Source: Parvularcula sp964556115
GTDB lineage: Bacteria > Pseudomonadota > Alphaproteobacteria > Caulobacterales > Parvularculaceae
Direction: 5' to 3'
DNA: 64,000 bases
Assembly (NCBI GenBank): GCA_964556115.1
Contig: CAZKVC010000012.1
Span: 16,452-80,451 of the forward strand
The first letter of the stretch is position 1. Every line of letters begins with the position of its first letter. This document shows positions 25,091 to 33,414 of the stretch, one piece after another. The position numbers and the translations under genes were made by a program. The notes under the pieces were generated by a model that searched no databases, was not told where the DNA came from, and saw nothing but the letters and a program-made list of their open reading frames with translations.

Positions 25091-25528
25091 TTGATTTACA
25101 TCCTTGAGAACATCCTGCCGATTCTGGCGGCCACGCTCGTCAGCTTCGCCTTCGGTGCGGCCTGGTACATCCTTCTTTCCAAGCCGTGGATGAAGGCTGC
25201 CGGGCTGACCGAGGACAAGCTCAGAGGTGGGCCGGGCCCGAAATGGGTGCCCTTCGTGGTCGCGATCCTCGCCGAGTTCTGGATCGCCTCGATCCTCGCA
25301 GGCGCCCTCATTCTTGCGCCGAACGAGGCAGGCGTCTGGGCGATGACTTTCGGCACGGCTTTCATCATCTGGGTCGGCTTCATCTTCCCCGCCCTGGTGG
25401 TCAATGACCGCTTCGAGCGAAAGCCCTGGCGGCTGAGCTTTATCAATGGCGGGCATTGGCTTGGCGTCTGTTTGCTCCAAGTCGTGGTGATGAGGGTGAT
25501 CGGCCTCGCGCCGCCACCGGGGGTTTGA
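25091..25528 (+). CDS. DUF1761 membrane protein
   Basis: A 145-residue protein with four predicted membrane helices and the DUF1761 pattern: an N-terminal AFGAAWYILLSKPWMKAAG segment, a loop, and the later TAFIIWVGFIFPALVVNDRFE and GGHWLGVCLL segments. The function of this family is unknown. It appears to start at TTG (25091), which would fit low expression. It is divergent from bphO with only 86 bases between them. Confidence 0.85.
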   Translation: MIYILENILPILAATLVSFAFGAAWYILLSKPWMKAAGLTEDKLRGGPGPKWVPFVVAILAEFWIASILAGALILAPNEAGVWAMTFGTAFIIWVGFIFPALVVNDRFERKPWRLSFINGGHWLGVCLLQVVVMRVIGLAPPPGV

Positions 25529-25580
25529 GGCTTCGTAACGGAAGAGCGGCTAGGCACGCCGCCCTCCCGGCGATATGTCG

Positions 25581-25596
25581 CGAACTCAGAAGTTCG
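25581..25596. promoter_or_regulatory. Perfect inverted repeat upstream of the type I secretion operon
   Basis: CGAACT-CAGA-AGTTCG, 57 bp before the start of the secretion ATPase gene. Six-base arms with a four-base spacer are the usual shape of a dimeric regulator site. It does not match the alphaproteobacterial LexA box (GTTC-N7-GTTC). Confidence 0.35.
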
Positions 25597-25652
25597 TGAT
25601 GTACGGCCAGCAATGCAGTTTGCCTGTTGGTCATGATTGACGGGGTCATGGG

Positions 25653-27416
25653 ATGGAACGATCGAAGACGGGCCAGCGAAAGCTTTTGGCTTTCATTCAG
25701 CCCCATATTCGTGCGGCCTTCGCCTTTTCGGTGGCGATCAACATTCTCTTTCTGGTTTCGCCCATCTACATGCTGCAGGTCTATGATCGGGTCCTAACCA
25801 CGGGATCGGTCGCGACACTGATCCTTCTGACGTTGATCGCCTTTTTCCTTCTGGGCATCTATCTTTTCGCCGATGCCGGACGCCGCCGTGTCATGGGCCG
25901 CGCGGCAGAGCTTCTCAGCCGTGAGCTGTCCGAACCCGCCCTGCGCAAGGGCTTCAACGATGCCAGCCGCCGTCCCGAAGAGACGGTGACCGCGGTCGGC
26001 AACCTGACCCAGGTGCAGCAGGCTCTGCATCAGGGGCTGCCGGCGATGGCCTTCGACCTGCCCTTCGTGCCGTTCTTCCTCGGCATCCTTTTCTTCATCC
26101 ATCCCGCGATCGGCATTCTCGGTACGGCAGGCGCAGCGGCGCTGGTCGGCCTCGCCATGCTGAACGAGCGGATGACCAAGGAGCCTCTCGCGGAAGCGCA
26201 GCGCGCCGATCTCGAAGGTCAGAACGCCCTGTCCCAGATCGTTCGCCAGCGCAGCGCGATCGTCTCCATGGGCATGGTGCAACGCTCGGTGCTGCGCTGG
26301 GGCGAGCTTCGCCGCAAGGGCGTCTCCGCCCAGCTCGATGCCGGGACGCCAGCCGTCTTCATCGGCTCGAGCACCCGTGCCCTGCGCATGGCGCTTCAGA
26401 TCGCGATCCTCGGTGTCGGTGCGTTCCTCGCGGTGCAGGGATACATCTCGGCTGGTGCGATCATCGCAAGCTCGATCATCCTGGGCCGCGGTCTCGCGCC
26501 GATCGACCAGGCGGTGAACAGCTGGCGCGCCGTCGTCGGCGCCTGGCGGGCGGCGGGCGAGGTCGGCGAGTGGACCGACAAGGCCATGGCCGAGGAAAAC
26601 CGTCAGGTCACACCCATGCCCCGGCCCGAGCCTCAGATCTCCGCCCAGGAGATGGTTGTCACCGTTCCGGGCGCGGAGAAACCCCTCCTTCAGCCCATGA
26701 GCCACCTTTTCGAGCGCGGGCGGATCGTGGCGATCCTCGGCGCCTCGGGCACGGGCAAGACCTCGCTTCTTCAGACCCTCGCCGGTGCGTGGAGCCCGCT
26801 CGAAGGGGCGGTCCGCCTCGGGGGCCGCGACCTTCACCGCTGGTCGCACGAAGACCGGGGGCGCTATATCGGCTACCTCCCCCAGCACGTCGAGCTTCTA
26901 CGCGGCACGGTGCGCGAGAACATCGCGCGCTTCACCGACGCCACCGCCGAGGAGGTCTTCCAGGCGGCCAGGGTGGCGGGCTGCCACGACCTGATCGTCT
27001 CGCTGCCCGACGGCTACGATACCGATATCGGCGATGGCGGCACCTATCTTTCCGCAGGCCAGCGCCAGGCCATCGGCCTTGCACGGGCTTTCTTCGGCAA
27101 GCCGCCGCTGATTCTCCTCGATGAGCCGACGGCTCACCTCGACAGCAATCTCTCCGGCCACCTCATGCAGGGCTTTGCCGAGATGGCGCGGCAACCCGCC
27201 GAAGAGCGCAGCGTCACCGCCTTCATCGCGACGCACGACATGCGGCTTCTCAACGCGGCGGACGATGTGATGATCGTCCACGAACGCAACGTCCTGATCC
27301 GTCCGCGTGAAGCCTATCTGCAGCAGATCTCCGATCTCAAACGGTCCCGGCTTGCAGCCAGCAGGCCGCAGGCGCTGACCGTCGACATGGAAGGAAAGGC
27401 CCCCGGCAATGGATAA
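25653..27416 (+). CDS. Type I secretion ATPase/permease (PrtD family)
   Basis: A 587-residue ABC transporter. The membrane part (~20-310) begins with FLVSPIYMLQVYDRVLTTGS, the PrtD/AprD-type signature, and lacks the N-terminal C39-like domain of HlyB. The ATPase (~335-560) has Walker A GASGTGKTSL, signature YLSAGQRQAIGLAR and Walker B LILLDEPTAHLD. It energises export of an unfolded protein straight to the outside with the two gene products that follow. The reading frame overlaps the adaptor gene by eight bases. Confidence 0.92.
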   Translation: MERSKTGQRKLLAFIQPHIRAAFAFSVAINILFLVSPIYMLQVYDRVLTTGSVATLILLTLIAFFLLGIYLFADAGRRRVMGRAAELLSRELSEPALRKGFNDASRRPEETVTAVGNLTQVQQALHQGLPAMAFDLPFVPFFLGILFFIHPAIGILGTAGAAALVGLAMLNERMTKEPLAEAQRADLEGQNALSQIVRQRSAIVSMGMVQRSVLRWGELRRKGVSAQLDAGTPAVFIGSSTRALRMALQIAILGVGAFLAVQGYISAGAIIASSIILGRGLAPIDQAVNSWRAVVGAWRAAGEVGEWTDKAMAEENRQVTPMPRPEPQISAQEMVVTVPGAEKPLLQPMSHLFERGRIVAILGASGTGKTSLLQTLAGAWSPLEGAVRLGGRDLHRWSHEDRGRYIGYLPQHVELLRGTVRENIARFTDATAEEVFQAARVAGCHDLIVSLPDGYDTDIGDGGTYLSAGQRQAIGLARAFFGKPPLILLDEPTAHLDSNLSGHLMQGFAEMARQPAEERSVTAFIATHDMRLLNAADDVMIVHERNVLIRPREAYLQQISDLKRSRLAASRPQALTVDMEGKAPGNG

Positions 27417-28707
27417 GAACGTCTCCATGCTGAAGGACCCGCTCATTCGCCTCTGCGCGCTCGTCTGCGCGGTGGGCCTTGGCGGCTTCCTCCTCTGGTC
27501 CGCCGTCGCCCCTCTCGACGAAGGCGTCATCGCCGGCGGGCAGCTCGTGGTCCGCGACGAGCGCAAGGAGATCGCCCATTACGAGGGCGGCATCGTGCGC
27601 GAGATCCATGTGCGCGAAGGCGACAAGGTGGCCGAAGGCGACCGGCTCATCACCCTTGAGCCCGTCCAGTCCGAAGCTGCTCGCGACGAGATCGCCCAGG
27701 ACCTTTTCCAGGCCCGCGCTGCCTCTGCCCGCCTCAATGCCTTGCGCGAGGGGATGGAGGAGCCTGCCTTCCCCGAAAACAGCCTCGGTCTCGATGAGGT
27801 CGTCGCCGCGTCGATCATCGACCAGCAGCAGCGTCTCTTCGAAGAGCAGGGCGCGACTTCCCTTGCGGAACTCCGGGTCCTGAGGACCCGGCTCGCCTCC
27901 GCCGAAGGACGCGCGCAGGATCTTGCCGCCCAGATCACCGCGACCGAAAGCAATCTCAGGGTCGCCCGCGACGATCTCGCTATCAAGCGCGAGAGCCTTG
28001 AGGAACAGCTCGAAACAGTCGGTAATGTTCAGCGCGCGGAGCGTGAGGTCCTTGCCCTGCAGGCGGAGCTTGCGCGCCTCAACAGCGAACGGAACACCGC
28101 TCTTCGTTCCGGCGAGGAAGCCGAGGGCCAGATCGACGAGCTTCTCAGCCGCACCCGCCGTGAGGTGGAGGAAGAAGCCGCGGAGAACGCCAGGACCGTC
28201 CTTGCCCTGACTGAACGCCTTGAAGCCAATGAGGACCGGTTGAGCCGTACCCTCCTGACCGCGCCGATCGGCGGAGTCGTCCTCGGCCTCGAAGCGAATA
28301 CGGTGGGCGGGGTCATCCGTCCGGGTGAGGCTGTGATGGAAATCGTGCCGCAAGACGGCCGCCTCGTTGCGCTCCTCAAGCTGCCGCCAACGGACCGCGA
28401 GGCCGTGCGCCCCGGCCAGGAAGTCCGTGCACAGCTTTCCGCTTACAAGCAGTACCGCGTGCCGCGCATCGACGGCGAGGTCCTGAGCATCTCCGCCGAC
28501 CTCCGTGAGGACCCCAGCACGGGTACGAATTTCTACGAAGCGCGGGTTCTTCTCGATCCCGAGACGCTGCGCGGCCTGCCTTCGGTAGAGCTCGTGCCGG
28601 GCCTTCCGGTGGAAGCCTTCATTGCGTCCGGCCGTACACGCACCTTCCTTGATTACCTTCTCGAGCCGATCTCTGCCACCATCCGACGGGGGATGAGTTT
28701 CAACTGA
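27409..28707 (+). CDS. Type I secretion membrane-fusion protein (HlyD/PrtE family)
   Basis: A 432-residue periplasmic adaptor. One membrane helix (~18-38) is followed by the HlyD blocks ERKEIAHYEGGIVREIHVREGD (biotinyl-lipoyl half, here broken as EIAHYEGGIVREIHVREGD), a long alpha-helical hairpin (~95-265) and a C-terminal beta-barrel with PGEAVMEIVP and the RTFLDYLLEPI tail typical of PrtE-type adaptors. It links the inner-membrane ATPase to the outer-membrane channel. Overlaps both neighbours, so the three genes are one operon. Confidence 0.92.
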   Translation: MDKNVSMLKDPLIRLCALVCAVGLGGFLLWSAVAPLDEGVIAGGQLVVRDERKEIAHYEGGIVREIHVREGDKVAEGDRLITLEPVQSEAARDEIAQDLFQARAASARLNALREGMEEPAFPENSLGLDEVVAASIIDQQQRLFEEQGATSLAELRVLRTRLASAEGRAQDLAAQITATESNLRVARDDLAIKRESLEEQLETVGNVQRAEREVLALQAELARLNSERNTALRSGEEAEGQIDELLSRTRREVEEEAAENARTVLALTERLEANEDRLSRTLLTAPIGGVVLGLEANTVGGVIRPGEAVMEIVPQDGRLVALLKLPPTDREAVRPGQEVRAQLSAYKQYRVPRIDGEVLSISADLREDPSTGTNFYEARVLLDPETLRGLPSVELVPGLPVEAFIASGRTRTFLDYLLEPISATIRRGMSFN

Positions 28708-30038
28708 TGCCGAACCTACTGATAGGCGCGCTGTTCGCAGCCGCCAGCGCCGCCCAGCCCAGCCAATGCACCAGCCTGCCCGAAGCGGTGGACGCCGCCC
28801 TAAGCTCGGCGCCCGAGGTGGAGGCGGCAGGCGCCGAACGCGGGCTCGCCCGGGCGCAGGTTCTCGCCTCGCGCTCCCGCGCCTTCCCGCAGTTCAGCCT
28901 CTTCGCCCAGCGGGGTTTCGGCAACAACCAGCCGATCGACCAGATCCGCGACGACCAGGTGGGTATCAGCGCCGACTGGGAGCTTTTCTCCTTCGGCCAG
29001 CGCGGCGCAGTCATCGACGCCGCGCAGGAGACCCTGCGCGCAGCCAAGGCTGGCGAGCTTCAGGCCCAGACCGAGGTCGCCCAGCGCGCCATTCTTCTTT
29101 ACTACGAACTTCTTCGTACCGAACGCATGACGGCCCTGACCGAATCCCAGACCGAAGGTTATGGCCGTGAGGCCGAAACCGTCGGTCGGCGGCTCGAGCG
29201 GGGGCTCATGACCCGCTCCGACGCCCGCCAGATCGAGGCCCGCTACGCCGCCGCTCTCGCCCGCGGCGAGGAAATCGCCGCGCGGCGCGACCAGGTCGCC
29301 ATCGCGCTGTCGGTCTTCACCGGGCTCGAGATCGAATGCGTGGAAACACCGTCGGCTGAACGCCTGAGCGAACGCATGGAGGCCTTCCTGGCCCAGCTCA
29401 CTCCGGCTCAGGCCCTTGTCATGGCCGAGGACCATGCCTTCGCGATCAACCGCGCGCGGGCGCAGGTGCGTGCTGCCGAAGCAAGGCTCCGCGGGGCCCG
29501 GCGGGCCGCTTTGCCGACCCTGTCGCTCAACGCCTTCGTCCTCGCCGAATATGATGACAGCGATCTGCCGATCGACGACCGGTGGGAGCAGGATGACAGG
29601 GTCGGACTATCCCTTCGCGGACCGCTTTTCACCGGCGGCCGGTTGCGCGCGGGCCGGGCCGAGCAGCGCGCCAGGCTGCGCGGGGCGGAGGCAACCCTTG
29701 CCGAGCAGCGGCGGGAGCTTGAGAGCGCAGTCAGAACGGCGGTCCTCGGTGTCCAGCGTCAGGCGGCGATCCAGGCGCGGCGCAGGGCGGCAGCCGAGGC
29801 GGCGAATGACCGTCTCGATGCCACGTCTACGGAGCTTGGCCGGGGTACCAAGACGATCACCGAGTTCGTCCTCGCCAATGAAGACTATTTCGCGGCCGCG
29901 GTGGACGAAGTCGCTGCTGCCTGGGCGCGGGACCAGCAGCTCGTAAGCCTTGCGGCCCTCACCGGCATGCTTCTCGAGGTGAACCCTGTCGAGGCGGCGC
30001 CCTCGGACCGGATCGCCGCCTCGGTCACCCTCGACTAG
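28707..30038 (+). CDS. TolC-family outer-membrane channel of a type I secretion system
   Basis: A 443-residue outer membrane efflux protein with a short signal sequence (~1-16) and two repeats of the OEP helical domain (~22-220 and ~230-430). Segments such as FGNNQPIDQIRDDQVGI and DDRWEQDDRVGLSLRGPLFTGG mark the barrel parts. It starts one base inside the adaptor stop (TGATG). It forms a trimeric tunnel across the outer membrane and periplasm. No RTX or haemophore-like substrate is encoded in or next to the operon. Confidence 0.9.
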   Translation: MPNLLIGALFAAASAAQPSQCTSLPEAVDAALSSAPEVEAAGAERGLARAQVLASRSRAFPQFSLFAQRGFGNNQPIDQIRDDQVGISADWELFSFGQRGAVIDAAQETLRAAKAGELQAQTEVAQRAILLYYELLRTERMTALTESQTEGYGREAETVGRRLERGLMTRSDARQIEARYAAALARGEEIAARRDQVAIALSVFTGLEIECVETPSAERLSERMEAFLAQLTPAQALVMAEDHAFAINRARAQVRAAEARLRGARRAALPTLSLNAFVLAEYDDSDLPIDDRWEQDDRVGLSLRGPLFTGGRLRAGRAEQRARLRGAEATLAEQRRELESAVRTAVLGVQRQAAIQARRRAAAEAANDRLDATSTELGRGTKTITEFVLANEDYFAAAVDEVAAAWARDQQLVSLAALTGMLLEVNPVEAAPSDRIAASVTLD

Positions 30039-30051
30039 GGTCCGGGCCCCC
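30036..30051. repeat. Stop-codon palindrome, imperfect copy
   Basis: TAGGGTCCGGGCCCCC at the end of the TolC-family gene. GGGTCC/GGGCCC pairs with one G-T wobble. It occupies the 16 bp between the converging TolC-family and fumC genes and resembles the palindromes at 14776 and 62121. Confidence 0.6.
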
Positions 30052-30054
30052 AGA

Positions 30055-31446
30055 TCAGCGCGGCCCGATCATCTTCTCGGGACGGACGATCTCGTCATAG
30101 TCCTCTTCGGAGACGAAGCCGAGGCCCACCGCTTCCTCGCGCAAGGTCGTGCCGTTCTTGTGCGCGGTCTTGGCAATGGTGGTGGCGTTGTCATAGCCGA
30201 TGGTCGGCGCCAGCGCCGTTACCAGCATGAGCGAGCGTTCCATCAGTTCACGGATGCGCTCTTCATTGGCCTCGATCCCGGTCACGCATTTGTCGGTGAA
30301 GCTGACTGAAGCATCAGCCAGGAGCCGGGCCGATTGCAGCACGTTGAAGACGATCACCGGCTTGAAGACGTTGAGCTCGAAATGGCCCTGGCTGCCGGCG
30401 AAGCTGACGGCGGCATTGTTGCCCATCACCTGCGCGCAGACCATGGTCATCGCCTCGCATTGGGTCGGGTTGACCTTGCCCGGCATGATCGAGCTGCCCG
30501 GCTCGTTCTCCGGCAGGCGAAGCTCGGCAAGGCCCGAGCGCGGGCCCGAGCCGAGGAGCCTGAGGTCGTTGGCGATCTTGAAGAGGCTTACCGCGACCTC
30601 ATTCAGGCGGCCATGGGCCTCGACCATCGCGTCATGGGTCGCAAGCGCCTCGAACTTGTTCGGTGCGGTGACGAAGGGAAGCTTGGTGTACGAAGCGACC
30701 TCTTCGGCGAAGGCTTCGGCGAATCCCGGCTTCGCGTTGAGGCCGGTGCCGACCGCCGTGCCGCCCTGGGCCAGCTCGTAGAGCGGGGGCAGGGTGCTCT
30801 GCACACGGCGCAGGGCGTTGTCCATCATCGCCACATAGCCGGAGAACTCCTGCCCCAGGGTCAGGGGCGTTGCGTCCTGAAGGTGGGTGCGGCCGATCTT
30901 GATGATGTCCCTGAACGCCTCCGCCTTGTCGTTCAGCGCGTTGCGCAGGGTCGTCAGCGCCGGGATCAGGCGGTGGGTGATCTCCTCTGCCGACGCGATG
31001 TGCATCGCGGTGGGGAAGGTGTCGTTCGAGCTTTGCGAGCGGTTGACGTGATCGTTCGGGTGGACGGGGTCCTTGGAGCCGATCTCGCCGCCGAGGATTT
31101 CGATGGCGCGGTTCGCGATCACCTCGTTCGAGTTCATGTTCGACTGGGTGCCCGAGCCGGTCTGCCAGACCGAAAGCGGGAAGTGCCCGTCAAGCTTGCC
31201 CTCCGCGACCTCGCTCGCAGCATCGACGATGGCATCGCCGATCTTCTCCTCGAGATTGCCCAGCTTCATGTTGGCGCGCGCGGCCGAACGCTTGACGACG
31301 CCGAGGGCGCGGATCATCGGCGCGGGCATGGTCTCGGTGCCGATCGCGAAGTTGATGAGCGAGCGCGCGGATTGCGCGCCGTAATAGCGGTCGGTGGGAA
31401 CCTCGAGAGGGCCAAAGCTATCGGTTTCGGTGCGGGTCTCAGCCAT
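30055..31446 (-). CDS. fumC: Class II fumarate hydratase
   Basis: A 463-residue cytosolic enzyme of the citric acid cycle that interconverts fumarate and L-malate without an Fe-S cluster. The length matches E. coli FumC (467). The family signature GSSIMPGKVNPTQ is present, as are the substrate-site segments GSGTQSNMNSNEV and RSQSSNDTFPTAMH and the catalytic-His region IGRTHLQDATPL. It is transcribed alone and converges on the secretion operon. The stable, cluster-free fumarase suits an aerobic lifestyle. Confidence 0.96.
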   Translation of the reverse strand: MAETRTETDSFGPLEVPTDRYYGAQSARSLINFAIGTETMPAPMIRALGVVKRSAARANMKLGNLEEKIGDAIVDAASEVAEGKLDGHFPLSVWQTGSGTQSNMNSNEVIANRAIEILGGEIGSKDPVHPNDHVNRSQSSNDTFPTAMHIASAEEITHRLIPALTTLRNALNDKAEAFRDIIKIGRTHLQDATPLTLGQEFSGYVAMMDNALRRVQSTLPPLYELAQGGTAVGTGLNAKPGFAEAFAEEVASYTKLPFVTAPNKFEALATHDAMVEAHGRLNEVAVSLFKIANDLRLLGSGPRSGLAELRLPENEPGSSIMPGKVNPTQCEAMTMVCAQVMGNNAAVSFAGSQGHFELNVFKPVIVFNVLQSARLLADASVSFTDKCVTGIEANEERIRELMERSLMLVTALAPTIGYDNATTIAKTAHKNGTTLREEAVGLGFVSEEDYDEIVRPEKMIGPR

Positions 31447-31577
31447 GGATCATCTCCTGAAATGTCAGCTCGCCCACTAGGCGAGCCCGGCGGCCGTGGC
31501 AATTCTTTGAACCGGCCAAGGAAGATGCGCGCAAACGGCCCCTAGCCAAGGCCTGCCGCCCTCCTCAGAACCTGTTC

Positions 31578-31979
31578 ATGGCGACGGGTAGCGGCAAGGT
31601 GAAGGTATGGACCGAGGGCGACGCTGCCCTGGTCATCATCGACGCTGCCACGACCCAGACGCGCCAGCTCAAGAAATTCGTCGCCGCTCATGCCAAGCGG
31701 CAAGGGGCGGGGGTGCGCATCCAGCATGGGCCCTTCGAGGTGCGGATCTGGACCTCCGTGATGGCGGAAAAACGCGGCGCCCATGATGTCGACAATGTCG
31801 CCAAGGCCATTCTCGACGCCCTTTCCGGGGTCTTCTGGCACGATGACCGGCAGGTGGTGCGGCTCGTCTCCGAGCGGTTCACCGGGGACGCGAACCGCAT
31901 AGCGGTGAGGGTGCAGCCGCTGAAGGAGCCGCCGGAAGCGCGCGATCTCGACCGCACGCTTCTCGAAGGCACGCCTTAG
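31578..31979 (+). CDS. RusA-family endodeoxyribonuclease (Holliday junction resolvase-like)
   Basis: A 133-residue protein with the RusA signature HDVDNVAKAILDALSGVFWHDD: Asp70 and Asp72 match the catalytic aspartates of E. coli RusA (Asp70, Asp72), and Asp89/Asp90 lie near the third (Asp91). RusA cuts four-way DNA junctions and is usually carried by lambdoid phages. Here it stands alone between fumC and a membrane gene, with no phage gene nearby, so it is either a remnant or a domesticated gene. Its stop codon merges into a strong palindrome. Start chosen as the only reasonable ATG; no good ribosome site is visible. Confidence 0.78.
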   Translation: MATGSGKVKVWTEGDAALVIIDAATTQTRQLKKFVAAHAKRQGAGVRIQHGPFEVRIWTSVMAEKRGAHDVDNVAKAILDALSGVFWHDDRQVVRLVSERFTGDANRIAVRVQPLKEPPEARDLDRTLLEGTP

Positions 31980-32016
31980 AGCATCGGACTGCTTCATGGA
32001 ATCAGTCCGATGCTCT
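31978..32016. repeat. REP-like palindromic element, first unit
   Basis: A perfect 14-bp inverted repeat (AGAGCATCGGACTG against its complement at 32003-32016) with an 11-base loop. It starts inside the rusA-like stop codon. The AGAGCAT...ATGCTCT outline is like the short palindromic repeats dispersed in many alphaproteobacterial genomes. Confidence 0.75.
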
Positions 32017-32030
32017 AGGTTTGTGTTTTG

Positions 32031-32078
32031 GAGCAACTTTTCACCGCGAACCGGTTCCCACTTCGCGGTCCGTTGCTC
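32031..32078. repeat. REP-like palindromic element, second unit
   Basis: GAGCAAC (32031-32037) pairs with GTTGCTC (32072-32078), and inside it CCGCGAA (32044-32050) pairs with TTCGCGG (32062-32068), giving a two-step hairpin. With the unit 14 bases to the left it forms a paired element of ~100 bp filling the space between two converging genes. Confidence 0.75.
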
Positions 32079-32467
32079 TAGAACGGAAGAAGCTTCGCGC
32101 CGCCGGAATCGCCCTCGCCGAAGCTCTCATGCAGCTTTCGACGCACCGAATAGGAGCCGCGGATGAAGACGTAGAAGCCCGCCGCCCGGACAAGAAAGCC
32201 TGCAAGATAGTCGTCCCAATGCATGATCGCGCCGCGCAGCGCGATCTCGACGCCCTTGTGACTGCCATCGGCGAGCAGCATGGCGCCGTAGGGCCAGGCC
32301 GTGTCGATAAGAAGAAGGACGGCGGTGACCTTGGAAGCGGAGAACTGCTTGGTGACCACGAAGGCGCCGATCATCATCAGGACGACCGCACGGATCATGT
32401 CGCTGCCCGAAAAACCCAGCGAGAAGGCATAGAGAAGGGCATCCATCCCCTTCTCTTGGCGAAACAT
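32078..32467 (-). CDS. Small membrane protein of unknown function
   Basis: A 129-residue protein with about three hydrophobic segments (~20-40, ~47-65 and ~88-105) and a basic C-terminal tail. I do not recognise the family. It begins two bases after the stop of the upstream anchored protein and is therefore probably its operon partner; an alternative ATG at 32446 has a purine-rich stretch before it. The stop codon lies in the second palindromic repeat. Confidence 0.6.
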   Translation of the reverse strand: MFRQEKGMDALLYAFSLGFSGSDMIRAVVLMMIGAFVVTKQFSASKVTAVLLLIDTAWPYGAMLLADGSHKGVEIALRGAIMHWDDYLAGFLVRAAGFYVFIRGSYSVRRKLHESFGEGDSGGAKLLPF

Positions 32468-32469
32468 GG

Positions 32470-33279
32470 TTAGCCGGACGTAAAGCTCTCAGCCAGTTCA
32501 GGCTGCTCATTCGCCTTTTCCCGAAGCCCTGCGACGAAAGCCTTCACGGCTGTGTCGATCTTGCGCCATTCGGGCAGGTAGGGCTCCTTGAAGACATAGC
32601 GCACCCACACGTCCTCGGTGAGGTCGATGGTGCGGTAGCATTCGGGCGGGACCAGGGCCTCATCGCCATGATCGTCACAGAAGATCACCGCCCGGCTGCC
32701 GTCCTCCGCCTCGCCGACGAACATCACGCGCTCCTCATAGCCCGCGCCGGGAGCGAGGCTGGAAGCGGCGGCGAACTCGTATTTCGCCAGGCCATGGTCG
32801 AAGGGCACGCCGCCGGCCTGGGTCACGTGCTTGGAATAGAGGATCTCGAAGCGCTGGTCCTCGTCGAAGGGGGAGTTGTTGGTCTCGACGATGACCTCGA
32901 TGCGGCGCGAGTTGGGGCGGTTCTCCACGAAGTCGGCCCGGCGGGAGGGGGTATAGCCGTCCATGCGCGGCCAGGCGGCATAAAGGACCAGGCTGTCACG
33001 CTCGCCATCGCGCCTGTCGCGGGGAAACTTCGTGTGGTTGGCCGGCACCGAAAGCTGGATGTCGCCGACCGTCAGGGCGACCTCTTCCTCACCGAGGCTC
33101 GGACGGGGAACGTCGCCGGAGAGCTCTTCGGGCGTCGGGCCGAAATAATAGACGAGGACGAAACCGGACAGAAGAAGCGTCGCGACGAAGATCAGAAGCG
33201 GATAGCGCCAGCCCGATTCCTCGCGGACTTCATCGCCCCCGAGAGAATAGCCGTCGCGTTGTGAAGACCTGCGCGCCAT
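32470..33279 (-). CDS. Single-pass membrane protein of unknown function
   Basis: A 269-residue protein with a ~25-residue cytoplasmic head, one membrane helix (~26-46, YPLLIFVATLLLSGFVLVYYF) and a ~220-residue periplasmic domain that is rich in charged residues and beta-forming stretches. Three cysteines are present late in the sequence region CDDHGDEALVPPECY. No family recognised. Divergent from the GST gene and upstream partner of the small membrane protein. Confidence 0.7.
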   Translation of the reverse strand: MARRSSQRDGYSLGGDEVREESGWRYPLLIFVATLLLSGFVLVYYFGPTPEELSGDVPRPSLGEEEVALTVGDIQLSVPANHTKFPRDRRDGERDSLVLYAAWPRMDGYTPSRRADFVENRPNSRRIEVIVETNNSPFDEDQRFEILYSKHVTQAGGVPFDHGLAKYEFAAASSLAPGAGYEERVMFVGEAEDGSRAVIFCDDHGDEALVPPECYRTIDLTEDVWVRYVFKEPYLPEWRKIDTAVKAFVAGLREKANEQPELAESFTSG

Positions 33280-33414
33280 GATGCCCCTGCCTTTACCCGG
33301 CGGCGGTTAGAGAAGCTTTGACCGCCGCGAATGGCAAGAGGAAAGGCCTTTTTTGCCAGCTTGTCACGGCCGCGCCGTCCCGCCAGACCTTGCGGGCAGC
33401 AAAGGAGGCCCGCC

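Noticed and set aside
25581..25596. LexA box before the type I secretion operon
   Set aside because: The alphaproteobacterial box is GTTC-N7-GTTC, a direct repeat; this site is an inverted repeat with a 4-base spacer.
31578..32078. Prophage remnant
   Set aside because: Only a RusA-like gene and palindromes are present; no integrase, capsid, tail, lysis or attachment sequence is seen.
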